Below are positions 1-12,399 of a stretch of 64,000 nucleotides of DNA, piece after piece. Position 1 is the stretch's first letter. Each line of letters opens with the position of its first letter. Both the position numbers and the translations under genes were made by a program. This stretch comes from Sphagnum magellanicum. Taxonomy: Eukaryota > Streptophyta > Sphagnopsida > Sphagnales > Sphagnaceae. The notes under the pieces were generated by a model. That model made no database searches and was not told the origin of the DNA. It saw only the letters and a program-made list of their open reading frames with translations. The stretch spans positions 6,199,958 to 6,263,957 of the forward strand of contig CM038913.1 of assembly GCA_021904315.1 (NCBI GenBank). Direction: 5' to 3'.

Positions 1-660
1 CCAAGTCAGAAAATTTTCTAATTTAATCAATCTGAGTTCATGAATGATCTCATTATCAGGATCATTGAAAGTTGATTACTTGAAATCAATTTCCAAAACT
101 AATTATTTGCTCCATTTTCAGTCTCCCTGGCTGTCACAAGATTTCTCTTAGATGCCTCTTAAAGTTCATCACATTCTGAGGAGAAAAACGTGGAAGTCGC
201 CATATTTAGACACTGGGTTCTTGGAGGTTGCCAAAACATAGCAGGATTCTAGACAATGTCTACCTGTCCTTTCTGACCTAGTAGCCAAAATTCAAATGAC
301 TCTTTCCTCTTGTAGATGGTTGCCACTGTGGCTATATGACAAAATTGAGGGAAAAAAAATCCTTGCAGCTTACTGCGACAAAGCAATGTCACAGTACTCT
401 GGTCAAATCGTTTTTGCATTGCCAGGCTCCTCCCCCTCCAGTCCTCTTCTCATGAAGTGCACCAAAAAAAAAAACAATTTCTCTAAGTGACTCTGTTCTC
501 AATCTCATTGTCTGTGACCGTGAACATGGGCACGCAACTTGTCTGCACATAAAGGGATAAAATGAAGTGCAGATGAAGCTATGAGCAGCTGCCGCCAGTA
601 GCTCCAGTACTTTGTAGAGATTACTTGCTACTCACATGCTTACAGCCTCGTTTACCCCTT
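1..660. other. AT-rich spacer, no gene recognised
   Basis: No coding sequence is recognisable; the short open frames have no family motifs. A short stretch near 195-245 (cgccatatttagacac, then a gttgccaaa motif) resembles 44,511-44,560 in repeat block B, so part of it may be an old repeat fragment. Confidence 0.5.
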
Positions 661-670
661 TGTTGACGTT

Positions 671-976
671 GCCTACCAAAGCAAGGATATATTGTGTTTA
701 GATTCACAATAGAGTATAGTAGCTTACGGGATTTTGGCCCCTAGATAATAAGAATCGGTCTATTTTTATATGAGGATTTTTGAAACATGATGATATTTTG
801 GCTAGTGTTGAAACTTGAGATTAGTTATAGAGTTATGTTGAAGGATTTTGGTTTCTTTTAGAGGATTTTTTTGCAGATTATATTTTTGCATGGATAAATA
901 ATTGAATTTTCATAATTCTTCTTTTGCCTTAACATACTTTTTAATGTAAATGGCAAGGCCACAGTGTGACACACCC
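671..976 (-). repeat. Dispersed element A, copy 1 (inverted)
   Basis: On the minus strand this matches copies at 16,965-17,359, 44,730-45,038 and 59,756-60,066. Shared landmarks in order are GTGTCACACTGTGG, GGCCTTGCC, a 'ttacattaaaaagta' block, 'aaatcctcta', a 'gaaaccaaaatccttcaa' block, 'caagttt(c)aacac', 'aatagac', 'cttaagctactatactct' (here 'cgtaagctactatactct') and a terminal GGTAGGC. The long ATT microsatellite of the other copies is reduced to a few bases here. The ends carry GGCCTTGCC in inverted orientation in the best-kept copies. No transposase is encoded, so it looks non-autonomous. Its class is not assigned. Confidence 0.75.
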
Positions 977-3900
977 GTTGTTTTCTCTTGGGTGCTGTGA
1001 CTGGTGTGGGTCGGTCATTCGATTTTGGTTTGCACTTTGCACAGCACTCCAAGCTCTCTCTCTCCTCGATATTCTGTCCGGGAACCCCTTTTTTCCTGGT
1101 TGACAGAACAACCACTGTTTTGCTGAAAGGCCTGTTTTGTCAGTCTCAACTTCCAAGTTGTTTTCCCTTTCTTTTTGCTCGACAGACTCTGATCAGGGTC
1201 GCCAACTGTTTTGACAGTCCCCATAATCCAGTCTGAAGGCAGGAGGAGACAGAATTCATTCAAGGGAAGACATTGCCCAGAAGAATGGAAATTCATTCTG
1301 CTTGCAGCAAGCTGACTTTGTCTTTATAGATGGAGTCGTGAAAGCTTTTTTTTTTAATGGCTTTTTACCAAATTTTGTACATAAAAATGGCTGGTGATGG
1401 GTACCTTGTACATTCTTGGTCTGAAGCAGTGTTTTTTTTTCTGAGTGAGAAATTGGCTTTTTTTGACCTGACATATTAGGTGGTGAATCCCACAAAGGGT
1501 TTTTGTTTTTTCTCTTTTCCTGTCCCATTTTGCAAAAGAACCCATGGATGTTTACCAAGGACAACAAGGACACCATGAAAAGCAAATGTCACAAGATTCT
1601 TAAAATATTTTGAGAATATTTTAAGATAAACACAATCATCTTAATGGGCAGGTGTGCCTTTTGTTAGGATGGAGGCACCTTTGCATTTGTGAAACAACAA
1701 TGTTAAGAAGTGGTCATTTGGTTTATTACAAAGTTACAAGGTTGGTTCCTTACTCAAGATCTATTGAATGCATTGAATGTTGTTTATCCACAATATTGGC
1801 TATAACCAAAACTTGAAAACAGGTTCAATGCTCATTTGACAATCATTAAAGTAATTTTTTGTTAGTCTAAAAGGTAAGACTTGATGAGGTATTGGTTGCA
1901 ACCTTGTTTTCAAGTTTTGCTCTTAACATTCAAAGATTTTTATGTGTGCTTAACATGATAAACAATGTTAAGTTGAAGATGCAAAAACTTTTTGATATGA
2001 AACTTCTAATCAAACTATGAAAAACCTTCATTTCCTCTTAGATTCTTGAAAACAAAATCTCAAAGTACACCAAGTTGGTTGAACTTGTTATGCATATAAT
2101 TGATTCTATTAAGGATGAGGTTGTTTTACTATGTTAAACTTCATGAAAATTAAACTGTGAAATTGAGCATATGGAGCTTGTCATTCGCACATTTACAAGT
2201 TCTTCACCTTGCATAACTTTCTTTTTGCAATAACAATTCAGAATTGCATGGGCACTAGAATTCACTACAGTGTAGAAGGTTAAAGCTTGAGGCAAGAAGT
2301 TAACTCATGGCAAAGCTACCAACTTCCAAGTTGTTTTTTTCTTATATCATTCCTATCTTTTCTTATTTTCTGAGATTTTTTTGAAATCTAGATGCATGAG
2401 TGTTGTTAAAATGCTTTGGATGGCTTGTTCATGTAGGCAACAACAACTATAGCTATTTGAATTTTGATTGACAAAGTGAAGATGTTTCCTTTGTTTTCAT
2501 AATCTATGGTTCCTTAGAATCTCCATCCAACCCCCTTGCTTGGGCTTTGCAGGGTTTGATTTTGCATTCAATATTGCTAACCAGTGCTTTCTTTTTGTGC
2601 AAGTTAGGCTTTGCTATGATCGGCAAGGCCTTTTTTAGTTGGGGTTCCATTCTCCCATATATCATGTTGCTAAAAATGGGTAAGACCTTTTCTTTTGTGT
2701 GTGTGTGTGTTAAGGTTTGATTCCTTCATATAACATGTTGCCAAAAATTGCAATGACAAGTTTTCTTGAAATTGGTATAGGGAGGATTTTGCATAATATT
2801 TCATATGATCATCCATTGACAATTCCAATTAACTAGAATGTGAATGATCAATGAAAACCTAACTACCTCATTCCTTTTCTAATAATTACATCCCTCTTTT
2901 CTTAATAAGTATCTCATTCCTTTCTTTTACCCCCCAATATGGATATTAAAAAAACAAATTAACATGTGCCTTTTCATGTCCATAATATTTACATTTATAT
3001 TATTTAATAATAACTCATCTTGTCTAACCAAAATAATAATGAAAAACTATAGGAAATCATATGGAAACATAATAAGAAGAAAAGAAAGAAAAAAAAAGTT
3101 GATTGTCATTAATAATGCGAAGCAAGGTGGAGCCAAAGTTGGATTTAAAATATCATTGCAATTCAACTCAGAATTATAGTTTCCTTTAAAGCAAATTAAA
3201 ACTAATCATTTTATTTCCTTTATCTGTAAAGACAACTACACATTTTCCCACCATGTATTCGGGCAGGTAGATGGCCAATACATATCATTTGACAATTAGA
3301 GCTCCAACAAGGATGGCATGTTGCAAACTTAGCTCAAACAGAAAAAAGCAACATTGGCCAAGAGGAAATATTGATAATATTACTATCTTTTGGAAAGTAT
3401 AAGAGAATGCACAAATTGCAAACAGTACCTTTGTACTATTTGTTTTTTTTTTTTCCTTTACTGCCCATTTGCCCGACTAAGATGTGTCTTGCAATGACTG
3501 GATACATCTTGATGCTGCCCAGATGCAAAATTTTGTGTCTTATTATACACATCCAAAGCATGCATAACAGGACCCAATTTTTGGCCAAATCTCTCCACAA
3601 TCATTGGCCATCCTTCCTTTGGTTAAATTAGCCAATTTGTTTAACTAAAGCTTCTTAGCACTATGGCTAGAAGCATGCAGTAATGTAAACCCAAAATTAA
3701 CCTTGTCAAGGTTGGATATAATTTAATAATAAAAAAAATCCACATCATAAAATTGTTGTATGTTGACTGTTTTAACTCATGAATGATCAAAAATAGAATG
3801 AATTTTTCACTATTGCATTTTAAGTTTTAAATTCTTAACTATTTCAATAGATTTTTTACTTTTTTTTTAAAATGTCAATAGTTGCACAAAGTCTACTTTT

Positions 3901-6487
3901 TGTGGACTTCTCACTAGATATATAATAAATGAAAAGTAGAATATCTATTTGATTAAGTGCCCTCAATAATATAATGATTTTTATGTCTTAACATAGTATA
4001 TGAGCAAATGCATTATATGGTAGCTCACTTTTGGAGTAATAATGTCCATTTCTATAAGGTACCCAAGTTCATTAGACACCTATAATGAGGAATACAAAAT
4101 TTCAATTTGTTAATTGATAATTGGTTATTGGTTATATAGATTGACAACTTGATTATGGAGACACTTATATTAAAATTAATTATAATAATACATGCATTTT
4201 TGACAGTAGACTTTTGAAGTCCAAAAAGATTGATTGTCAATTAATTTAAATGCTCATGTTGATTTTCATTTCAACTATTTATAGTGACTTAGTATGTGGA
4301 GGAGCATGAAATAATAAACATTTATGTGAAATCCTTCCTTAAAGTTCTTAAAGTTTTTTTTTTTTTTTTTCAGTTTTTCAATTTTTCTGAGAGGTGTTTA
4401 TTTTTGAAATGTCTTCTTGGGCTCCTATCAATATGGATTTAATAATTAAAATTTCAACAGTTAGACTTTATTACCATTCAAACAATGATACCACACTAGA
4501 TTGCGAGTTTAACATTGTAGAATTGTCATACTTGTGTAAAATCTTTTTCTCAAAGATTGAGCCACCATATTGTGCATTTACCCACATTAAGCATGGATAT
4601 CTAATTCCATAGCAATTGTAAAATCAAGATATATTAATCTAGTTAGGCCTTTACATGGATGGTTATTATATTTGCATGCTAAGAGCTAATGTGGGGCACT
4701 TGTTGGTGTTGAATGTTTTTCATGTAAGATCAAGTTGTACATCCATGAAATGATTTGAACCTTGTTCATGAGAAGTTTGTGGATATATTTGACATCAATG
4801 TTTTGCAACTTATAATTCTTCAACTATTGAGTTTGCGCAATCAAAGAATCATGGCCATTTATCATAGAGCTTGTACATAGGTGGGTTGTAGAATAGGTGA
4901 GGCCTACATAAGATTACCCATGTAAATTATGCATATGAAACTTTTGGTGCTATCTATAATATATTGGAAGTGTCATGATGTAAGGCTTTTGATTACATCA
5001 ATTTTGACACATATTCATCCCTTTGCATGAAGATGTCTAATAGGTTCATGTTTGTTGTTTTATGGTGAAATTTATTTTGCCAATTGGTCTTCCCCTTGAT
5101 GTATTGACTTTGCCTTCAAGCCAAAACAGATATATGTAAGATGTATATTGGGTCATTGAACTGGTATATGTTGAGGAATTGTGTCTCAACTTGAACTAGT
5201 TCATCTACTTTTTCATTACCTAATATTCCAACCTTGTGGCATTTAACTTTCTAATAGAGTAAATTGTTTCAAAGTGTTGCTTCACTACAAACAATTGGAT
5301 AAGGTTTCTATTTGTACAATAGATGTGTTCTAATTTCTAAAGGGTTACATATAAAATTTGTAAGGTTACGTACCTAATAATGAATATGCTAAAGTTCCCA
5401 TTTTTTCCTTGAATGTTTTACAATCTTGTTACAAAACAATTGTATATATCAAGTCTTGCCCATCTGTTTTGCTAGAGATCCATCGGTGTATCTTGAAGTG
5501 TTTGCCTTGAATGGTCATGGAAGGTCTCATTGAGTGGATACTGACTAGTTGAATATGCAATTGTGTTGAGCATGATATTTTTTATATGGGAGGACACTAA
5601 ACAATCTTTTTTTTCACCAAAAATGTTAGTTTATTCTAGGTCAACAAGACTCAATTTACGTTTTCTGGGTGCTATTATCAGTGTTCCCATGCAAGTATCA
5701 ACAATTTGCATTCATGTTTTGTTTGAACTATGAATGATGGCTGGTTTTCCCACCCCACAATTTTGTGTATTAAATGATTGGCATCATGTTTGGATCTTAC
5801 AATGCCAACATGCACCGTGGAGCTCGTAGTGGTGGCATCCTTTTTCTTTGCTAATGAAACTTTGGGTCCACCCTTGGGTAGCACTTGCCTGTTCCTCCAC
5901 AAGATCAATTTGGCTTTCTTCCTATCTCATCATCCCCTAGTTGATATTGGCTGAAATGTTTACCGAAAACTTTGAGTTTAACTATGGGTCTTGTTATCTG
6001 ATTTGTAGATGAGTAAATTAAGTGAGTTTTTTAACTCAGGCTTTTAAGAGATCTGAAATGGGTTTTAAAAAGGCCTCAATTTATTTTAAGTGTTAAGTTG
6101 CACTGTTATTTCTGATTATGGTGAGTAAGTAGAAGGCAAGTTGGCACCACTGAACTTGGATCACATACATAAGGAGAAACTATATAAGAAGAGTTGCCAC
6201 TTTTATACAACAAAAAGAGGCAATAATCCCCAGAGGCATAATCTTTTGGGTAATGTGGTTTTGATCTAGTATGGGAGTAATATTATTAACAACCCCGAGT
6301 TAACCAGCCAGCCACGACGAGGGATGGATGGTGGGTAGACATGAAGCAGTTTTTCATTGGGTTTCAGCTCCCTAAATAACCACAGTGGTTAGCTCAATTT
6401 CGGTCAGTCTGGTCATGATATTAGATCCCGGGCTGATATTTGCCGGGTATACAGAAGGTATAATAAATCTGGTATTTGGTACTGCTA
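977..6487. other. Long AT-rich spacer, no gene recognised
   Basis: About 5.5 kb of AT-rich sequence. The longest open frames (about 110 codons) sit in low-complexity sequence and show no domain. A short GT microsatellite lies near 2,697-2,710 and a T run near 4,350-4,370. A 76-codon minus-strand frame at 5,678-5,908 is the most protein-like but matches nothing I recognise. Confidence 0.5.
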
Positions 6488-6490
6488 TAA

Positions 6491-6655
6491 AGGCGCATTC
6501 ACACCTAATGTTAAGCCAGTGTGAAGGGAAAATCTAGGTGGCATCTTAGGTGGCACCCAATGTTAAATGGGTGATTATTTAATATTAATTGAATGAATGT
6601 GAACTTAACATAAAATCTTTGTGGTAATTAGGTTTAGGTTCTAAAATGACTAGCT
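6491..6655 (+). repeat. MITE family H, copy 1, truncated at the right
   Basis: The left end starts aGGCGCATTCACACC after a TAA. It then follows the order of the complete copy at 45,437-45,651: 'aatctaggtggcat', 'aggtggcacccaatgtt', 'ttaggtt(c)taaa', 'atgactag'. Homology stops around 6,655, and the right terminal inverted repeat is missing. See the two complete copies for the class assignment. Confidence 0.75.
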
Positions 6656-7139
6656 TGGTTTTTTCCATGCTTGATGAGCCTCTTCTGTTTGGGAATCTGT
6701 TTCTTAAGGGAAACATACTTGTCATTTGTTTTTTAGTGCACTTAAAATGGTTTAAAACTTAATGGGTGCACCAACTAAGGCTTTACAAAACTTCTTTGTC
6801 TTCCAAAGGCAAAGATATAATGATCAAAGATTTTAAGTTTGAAATTTTATTTTTTTTCAATTTACCCATCACCAAGCATTGATCCCTTTCCATCAAACAA
6901 CCCATATTTTCCTCATTCCTTTATCAAATTGAGCAATTTCTATGACATTGGAAGTGCTAGGTGGAGGGATAGAGATTTTGTTGAAGCCTCAAAAGCAGCA
7001 GAGGAACAATATGCAAGGATTCAATCTCCTTTGTCTTTTTAAATGTTCACTCACTGGCCTATCTACCCTAGTAACATTTTTTTTCTTGCTGATGTATTTT
7101 CATCACATTTTGAACTGACAAATATGATTTCAACTTATA

Positions 7140-7400
7140 CAGAGAATTTTTCATGGGAAAAATGACCCAAATTCACCAGATTTTGAATTTTTAAAATTCC
7201 AAATTGCCAAAGTCTTATGATAACTTTCAGAAGGTAGCCAAGAATATAATTGGATTTCATTTTTTTATATCTTGAATCCTAATCCCTAAACCCAGACCTT
7301 TAGGATTTAGGGTTTTTCATATCTATTATGTAACCAAATTTGGTTACATTATTTTCCAGATGATCACCATTAATTTGGCTACATCACAAAATCCTTAAAA
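7140..7400. repeat. Relic of repeat block B
   Basis: Short phrases are shared with 16,800-16,930, 44,200-44,680 and 57,850-57,990: 'caccagatttt', 'ccaaatttggttaca', 'ccagatgatcacc' and 'ggctacatcacaaa'. The match is patchy, so this is probably an old, heavily mutated copy. Confidence 0.4.
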
Positions 7401-9177
7401 GAAACCCTGCATAGTAGCTCATATTTCTGCAAAAGTACAAGCGCCGGGGTGAGTTGTGGGAGATTATATAATAGGTACTCAATTGCATGTGTATTCTCCT
7501 TTATTTCTTTGATTGAGGGTACTTCAATAGTGGTAGTGCTTCCAGATTGGAGATGGTGAAAGCCATCAATGTATGTAAAAAGGGTCTATCTTGAGAACCT
7601 TCCCATAGATTTTAGGTACCTATCCAAGGCTACTGGGTATAGGAGAAGGGTCTACATTTAGACCCTTCTTCACCTTCCTGCATTTTTGGAATGTTTTTGG
7701 AGCCTGAAGATGAGACCTTGAAGATAAGCATCCCCAAATTATGTGGAAGCTTTCAACACTTGTAGTGATGCTCCACCATATGTTTCTTATTTTGCAAAAA
7801 TTGGACATGTGTGGATTTGGCTTTTGGGGGAAAAAAACATGAAAGCCTGCACTGAAAAAGCCTCCCCACATTACCTACAATATGAGATGAGAGCTTCAAC
7901 AACTTCAGCTTCAGCTTCAATACCTAAACTTGCACTTTACTGACACACTCTATGCTTCTTTTTCCAGGTTCTTGCAATTTAAAAAAATAATGAAAAGCTC
8001 AGAGTTCAGAGTCAATGTAGGTAAGTGCTGTGACGTGTGTTTCATAATTGTCATTTTGATTCTTCTTTCACAAGTTTCTTTGATGACTTCTTTTTCCCAC
8101 ATGCATGTAGATTCACTGGCCCACTGCATATAAATAAATGGCTCCCTGAAGAGTGTGGAGATGGAGATGGGAAAACTGGCAATGCTTCATTTATGCAAAA
8201 ATGCAAACGTCTTCTTGAGTATGGTGTAAGATCACAACACAACTTGTATCTGCAGCATATCTCTCCCTTTTGTTTATTTCAAGATTGCAATCAATAGGCA
8301 CACTGGATTGTTGTATTTCTGTTTGTTTTATGAACTGACAGTTCATTTGCTTGGCTTCCATTGATAGTTTCCCATACCAATGATAGTTTCCTGTGACCTT
8401 TGTGCCTGGGCAAATCCCGAAAACCACAAAATGTTGAAATGACTCTCTCATTATACACATAAATATATGGGTTTTGCTGCTTTAATGGTCTAAGCAGGAT
8501 CAGTCTTGCTCCCTTGATAAAAATGATGAGCTAATTTTACGGAATCATGAGATTTGATCGTGTGCAGCAGCTGCTGTAGAAACCTGAGGTGCAAGAGGGT
8601 CTTATACTGATCAATGTCATCAAACCCTGATGATTGAAGAAGGACCATGTGGTGGTGGAGTCATCTTGAAGAATTTTGTTACTGATGCTCAGATCATGTG
8701 CAGCAACTGTTTTAGGAACTGTGGGTGAAGCAAGCCAGTTTTTAAATACCGTTTAGATCATCAAACCTGATGAAGAAGTCCGAACAGGTGCAGGTGTGAG
8801 TTCTTGATCAAGAATTTAGGCCAGGATGGGGAAAATGTAGAGGCTTTTCAAAAGTATCAGGAAACTTGGAGTGGATGGATATAAATAATTTCATAAATTC
8901 ATTTCATAGTTGTCACAATGATGTATGTATGTATGCGTGTGTGTGTTTACTACATCCAGTGATCATGTAGAAGTGGAGACAATAGAAAGGTTTTCAGTGA
9001 CTGAAGTGCACAAGCCAACAAACAGGTATAGCATCAGTCACATTTGCTGCAGGTTAAATACAGTATTAGTGTGAGAAACACATAAGAGATTTGATCTGAT
9101 TCAGCATGAGGTTTTCTCATATCTTCTTCTTTTTCTTCTTCTTCGTCTTCTTCTTCAGATGCCATGGAACTTCTCAA
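7401..9177. other. Spacer, no gene recognised
   Basis: Short open frames of 60-90 codons occur on both strands without motifs or consistent coding character. A small TGTA/TGTG microsatellite lies near 8,920-8,945, and a CTT/CTTCTT tract runs over about 9,122-9,157. Nothing else is seen. Confidence 0.5.
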
Positions 9178-9345
9178 TCATTACTGAATCCTTGCTCAAT
9201 TGTTGTAGCAGTCTGAGAGAGTCCAATATCCTTATTGAATCCCTTGCTCAATTGCAACAGCAGCAGCAGCAGCAGACAGAGTCCAATATCCTTACTGAAT
9301 TTTAATCCATGCTGATCAATTGTAGCAGCAGCAGGACAGAAGTGA
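9178..9345 (+). repeat. Three-copy short tandem repeat with CAG tracts
   Basis: The phrase 'ttactgaatccttgctcaattg' recurs near 9,182, 9,232 and 9,292 (the third copy with an insertion). Each is followed by 'cagcag' and 'agagtccaatatcctt'. Spacing is about 50-60 bp. CAG runs lie between copies. Confidence 0.7.
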
Positions 9346-9599
9346 GCTAGCTCTCTCAATAGAAAATTGAGAAGAAGGCTTGAAAAAAACTCTCAAATTT
9401 TGTATCAATTCTAGGCAGAGGATGACTAGTGTTTAGGCATTATTATGTACTCTCTTCACAAGCCTGTTGAGAAACAGAAAATGGGAGCATCAGAAAAAAA
9501 TTTGTACAAGAGTCGACTTCATTCAAGCTCTTGAAAGCAAACAAAGCAGAGAGAGCTGTTGGTAGTAGGGTTGCAGTCTCGCAAGAGCAGCAGCAGCAG

Positions 9600-9800
9600 C
9601 AGCATCACCATGAAACTGATTAAGAACCGGACCGGATTGAGGACCGGATGCATAGATTGATACCCAACCCCCAAGGCCTACTTGCCGGCGGCTGCGGTCG
9701 ACATCCAAACCGGACCCACGATGATCACCGTCGTCACCGCAATGGACCACAAAACCGTCATCGCTATCTTGTTTAACCTGGGTACAAGGAGAGTTAAACA
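9600..9800. other. GC-rich patch, possible exon or regulatory island
   Basis: About 200 bases with many CpG steps stand out from AT-rich flanks. Open frames cross it on both strands (minus 9,951-9,523, plus 9,682-9,903). Both are bounded by low-complexity Lys-rich or Gln/Ala-repeat sequence. On the minus strand a CAG before GTTAAACAAG at about 9,780 could be an acceptor and AAGTAGGC near 9,683 a donor, but no family is recognised. It may be a coding exon of an unseen gene, a promoter CpG patch, or a GC-rich insertion. Confidence 0.3.
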
Positions 9801-10540
9801 TCCCCAGCCCAAAAAAAGAAAAAGAAAAAAGAAAAGAAGCCCTTGCTACAGGCACAAAGTACAATGCCTTTTTACTTTTTCTTTTAGAATGGCACATTTG
9901 TAGCCACATTTTGAGATTTTTTTTTTTTTTTTTTTTTTGGGAATTCATCATGTTTATTAGACTACCAGTGTTGGCAAGTTCCTAAGTTCTAAGAGGAATT
10001 ATTGGTTTTGGTTCTTAAAATTTTCAAGGGAGTTTCGGTTTGGTTTTGATTTTTTTCTTAAAAGGAATTAAATTTTAGTTTTGGTTTAAATTTTATTTTT
10101 ATTTTTTAAAGGGTGATTTTAGTCTCAATTCTTAAACTTAGTTTCAAATTGGACTGATTTTGAATATCGGTTCTAAAAACTTTCAACTCCAATCTCAATA
10201 TGCAAAACAACCCAAAAAACTTGAATTTTTTTTGAAATTGAACTGTTTTTGGGACTAAAGTTCCATAACCCACAGTTCTAATTCTAATATGCAAAATGAC
10301 TCAAAAACTTGAAAATACCGAATTTTATAGTTGATGTAAAAAAATTACAAGTGATTGGAGATTTCAATCCAATAAAAATGAACTTTTTGTCACTAGCAAA
10401 CTTCAAACTATGTGACATATCACAAGATCCAAAACTAAAAGAACCATGAAACAAAATTTTTTTAATTTATTACAACTTTTTTTTGCTAGTACAAAGGTTT
10501 GAAATTGTCAAACCCATTATAAACTATCATATTTTTGAAG

Positions 10541-10795
10541 GATTGCACACTTGTGAGTTTGCAAATGATTTTTTCAACTCACACAGAAGAAAAAAAGAAG
10601 TGATATTACACATTAACAAGCTTGCAATTGGTTTTATTTATTCCCATAGGTGAAGAAAAACAATGATATTGCACACTTGAAAGCTTACAAGTGGTTTTTT
10701 CAACTCGCGTAAGAGGAAAAAATAAATGATATTGCACATTTGTAGGCTTGCAAAAAAATATATTTGTTCACATAGGTAAATGTGCCCCTTCACCA
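10541..10795 (+). repeat. 63-bp tandem repeat, four copies
   Basis: The anchor 'ttgcacacttg' (or a close variant) starts at 10,543, 10,606, 10,669 and 10,732, exactly 63 bp apart each time. Each unit continues with a 'gcttgcaa' element, 'ttttcaactcaca'-like sequence and an A/G-rich 'gaagaaaaa' stretch. The units differ at many positions but no indels have changed the period. Confidence 0.85.
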
Positions 10796-12390
10796 AACAT
10801 CACCTGGTGATCGAACATTCTTATTGTGTGGATGAATGAACGCATTCATTTTCAAAAGCATTTCAAAATGACCCTATGACTAAACGTTCGGTCTTGAAAA
10901 AATGTGTTTATCCTTTTTACATTTTACACCTGGACACTTAATTTTAATGTGCGGTTTTGGGCATAGGAAAGTACACTTTCAAAACAATTATGTGTTGTTT
11001 TGGGTGTGGGTAAATACTTTTTTTTTTAAATGTCACGATGTTATGTGTAGTAATGTGTGGTGATAGGAGAGGACCAACACATTGGAATGTGTTGATAATG
11101 TTCATTTTAGGGGCGGTTCGCCTCATTTTCACAAAACCAAACTCAAAGAAAGAAAAGATTGTTTGGTTAAAAGGTGGGACCAACACTTTTTCATGTACAA
11201 AATAAAACAATACTAGGGTTATAATGTTTAGTTTTGGGGTGGGATCCAAATAGTTTCACAAAGGAAATCAAAGAGCAATAAAACTCAATGATTGGTTATG
11301 GGGGTTTAGCCTCACATTAAAGGCCAACAAATTGCTCATCAATTAACCCTAAACCTCAAAAAAAAATACAATGCACAAGGTTCAACAAAGGACATAAGAT
11401 CTTTGAGGAGTCTAAAGAGGCACATTTATTAGTCCTCTAAAGGAGAGTCCTTGAAGATTCCTACTATGCAAAAGCAATTTACATTCCCTCCAAAAACAAC
11501 TTAACACAAATCAAAATATAAACTTAACCAAGGTTTACATCATTTTCTATCAAACAATCTCCCTCTAAGTATGTCTTCTTTATGAGTCCAAATAGAAGAA
11601 CAATTCCCAATTTGTGCTAAATTCCTAGGTCCTAGTGCTACAATTTTATGAAATGCAAATCTATTAGTGAAACTAAAGAATGAAAGTTCAAGTTTGAAGG
11701 TTCACTTGCAGAAGTCAAGTCTAAAAGAAAAAGAAAAGCAAGAATTAATTTCAAAAGTAAATTTGAAAGAGCCAAATTTGCAAGTGAAAGTAGAATGCCA
11801 AGTAAATGAGTAAAACCAAGGTTCAAATATAGATCTGCAACATTAGATCTCAATGTCAAAATAGAGCTTGTAGAAGATATATCAACATCAAAATTCTAAA
11901 TAAAAACTGTAAATCATATTTATAATCAAAAGTTCAAGAAGTATCTGGATTACCACTAGATCCAAAAATCCATAATTTGAAATGTTGCATCAAGGACCTT
12001 CAAGAAAGTTAAGCTAATCAACTAAGTCGTAATAATTACTCTTAGATCTTTCTTCCAACTACATGCACATCAACACAAGACATTGATTTTGTATGGGATG
12101 ATTTTTTAGAATTCTATAATCTAATCTACACTAGTTTAGCACTCCTAGAACATGCCATAGCCAGATTCCTAGATTTATTACACTTTCTGGATTCTTGGGT
12201 TGTTTACAAGAAGAGAAAGGGATACCCTTGGTTGGGCCAAAAAGCACTCCACCAAGTTGCTACATGTTGGGTTTGCAAACAATAAACAAGGATAATCTAC
12301 CCCTTGCAACAAATTAAAAAAATTGTCCAACTACTCTTGAACCACATAACAAGATATCAACACAACTAAATTGAGTGCCTTCAACAACCA
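10796..12390. other. AT-rich spacer, no gene recognised
   Basis: No recognisable coding sequence. The open frames (up to 101 codons on the minus strand at 11,249-10,944) have no motifs. 'GTGTGGTTTTGGG'-type phrases recur around 10,950-11,240, suggesting an old degenerate repeat. Confidence 0.45.
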
Positions 12391-12399
12391 AAAGAGGCA

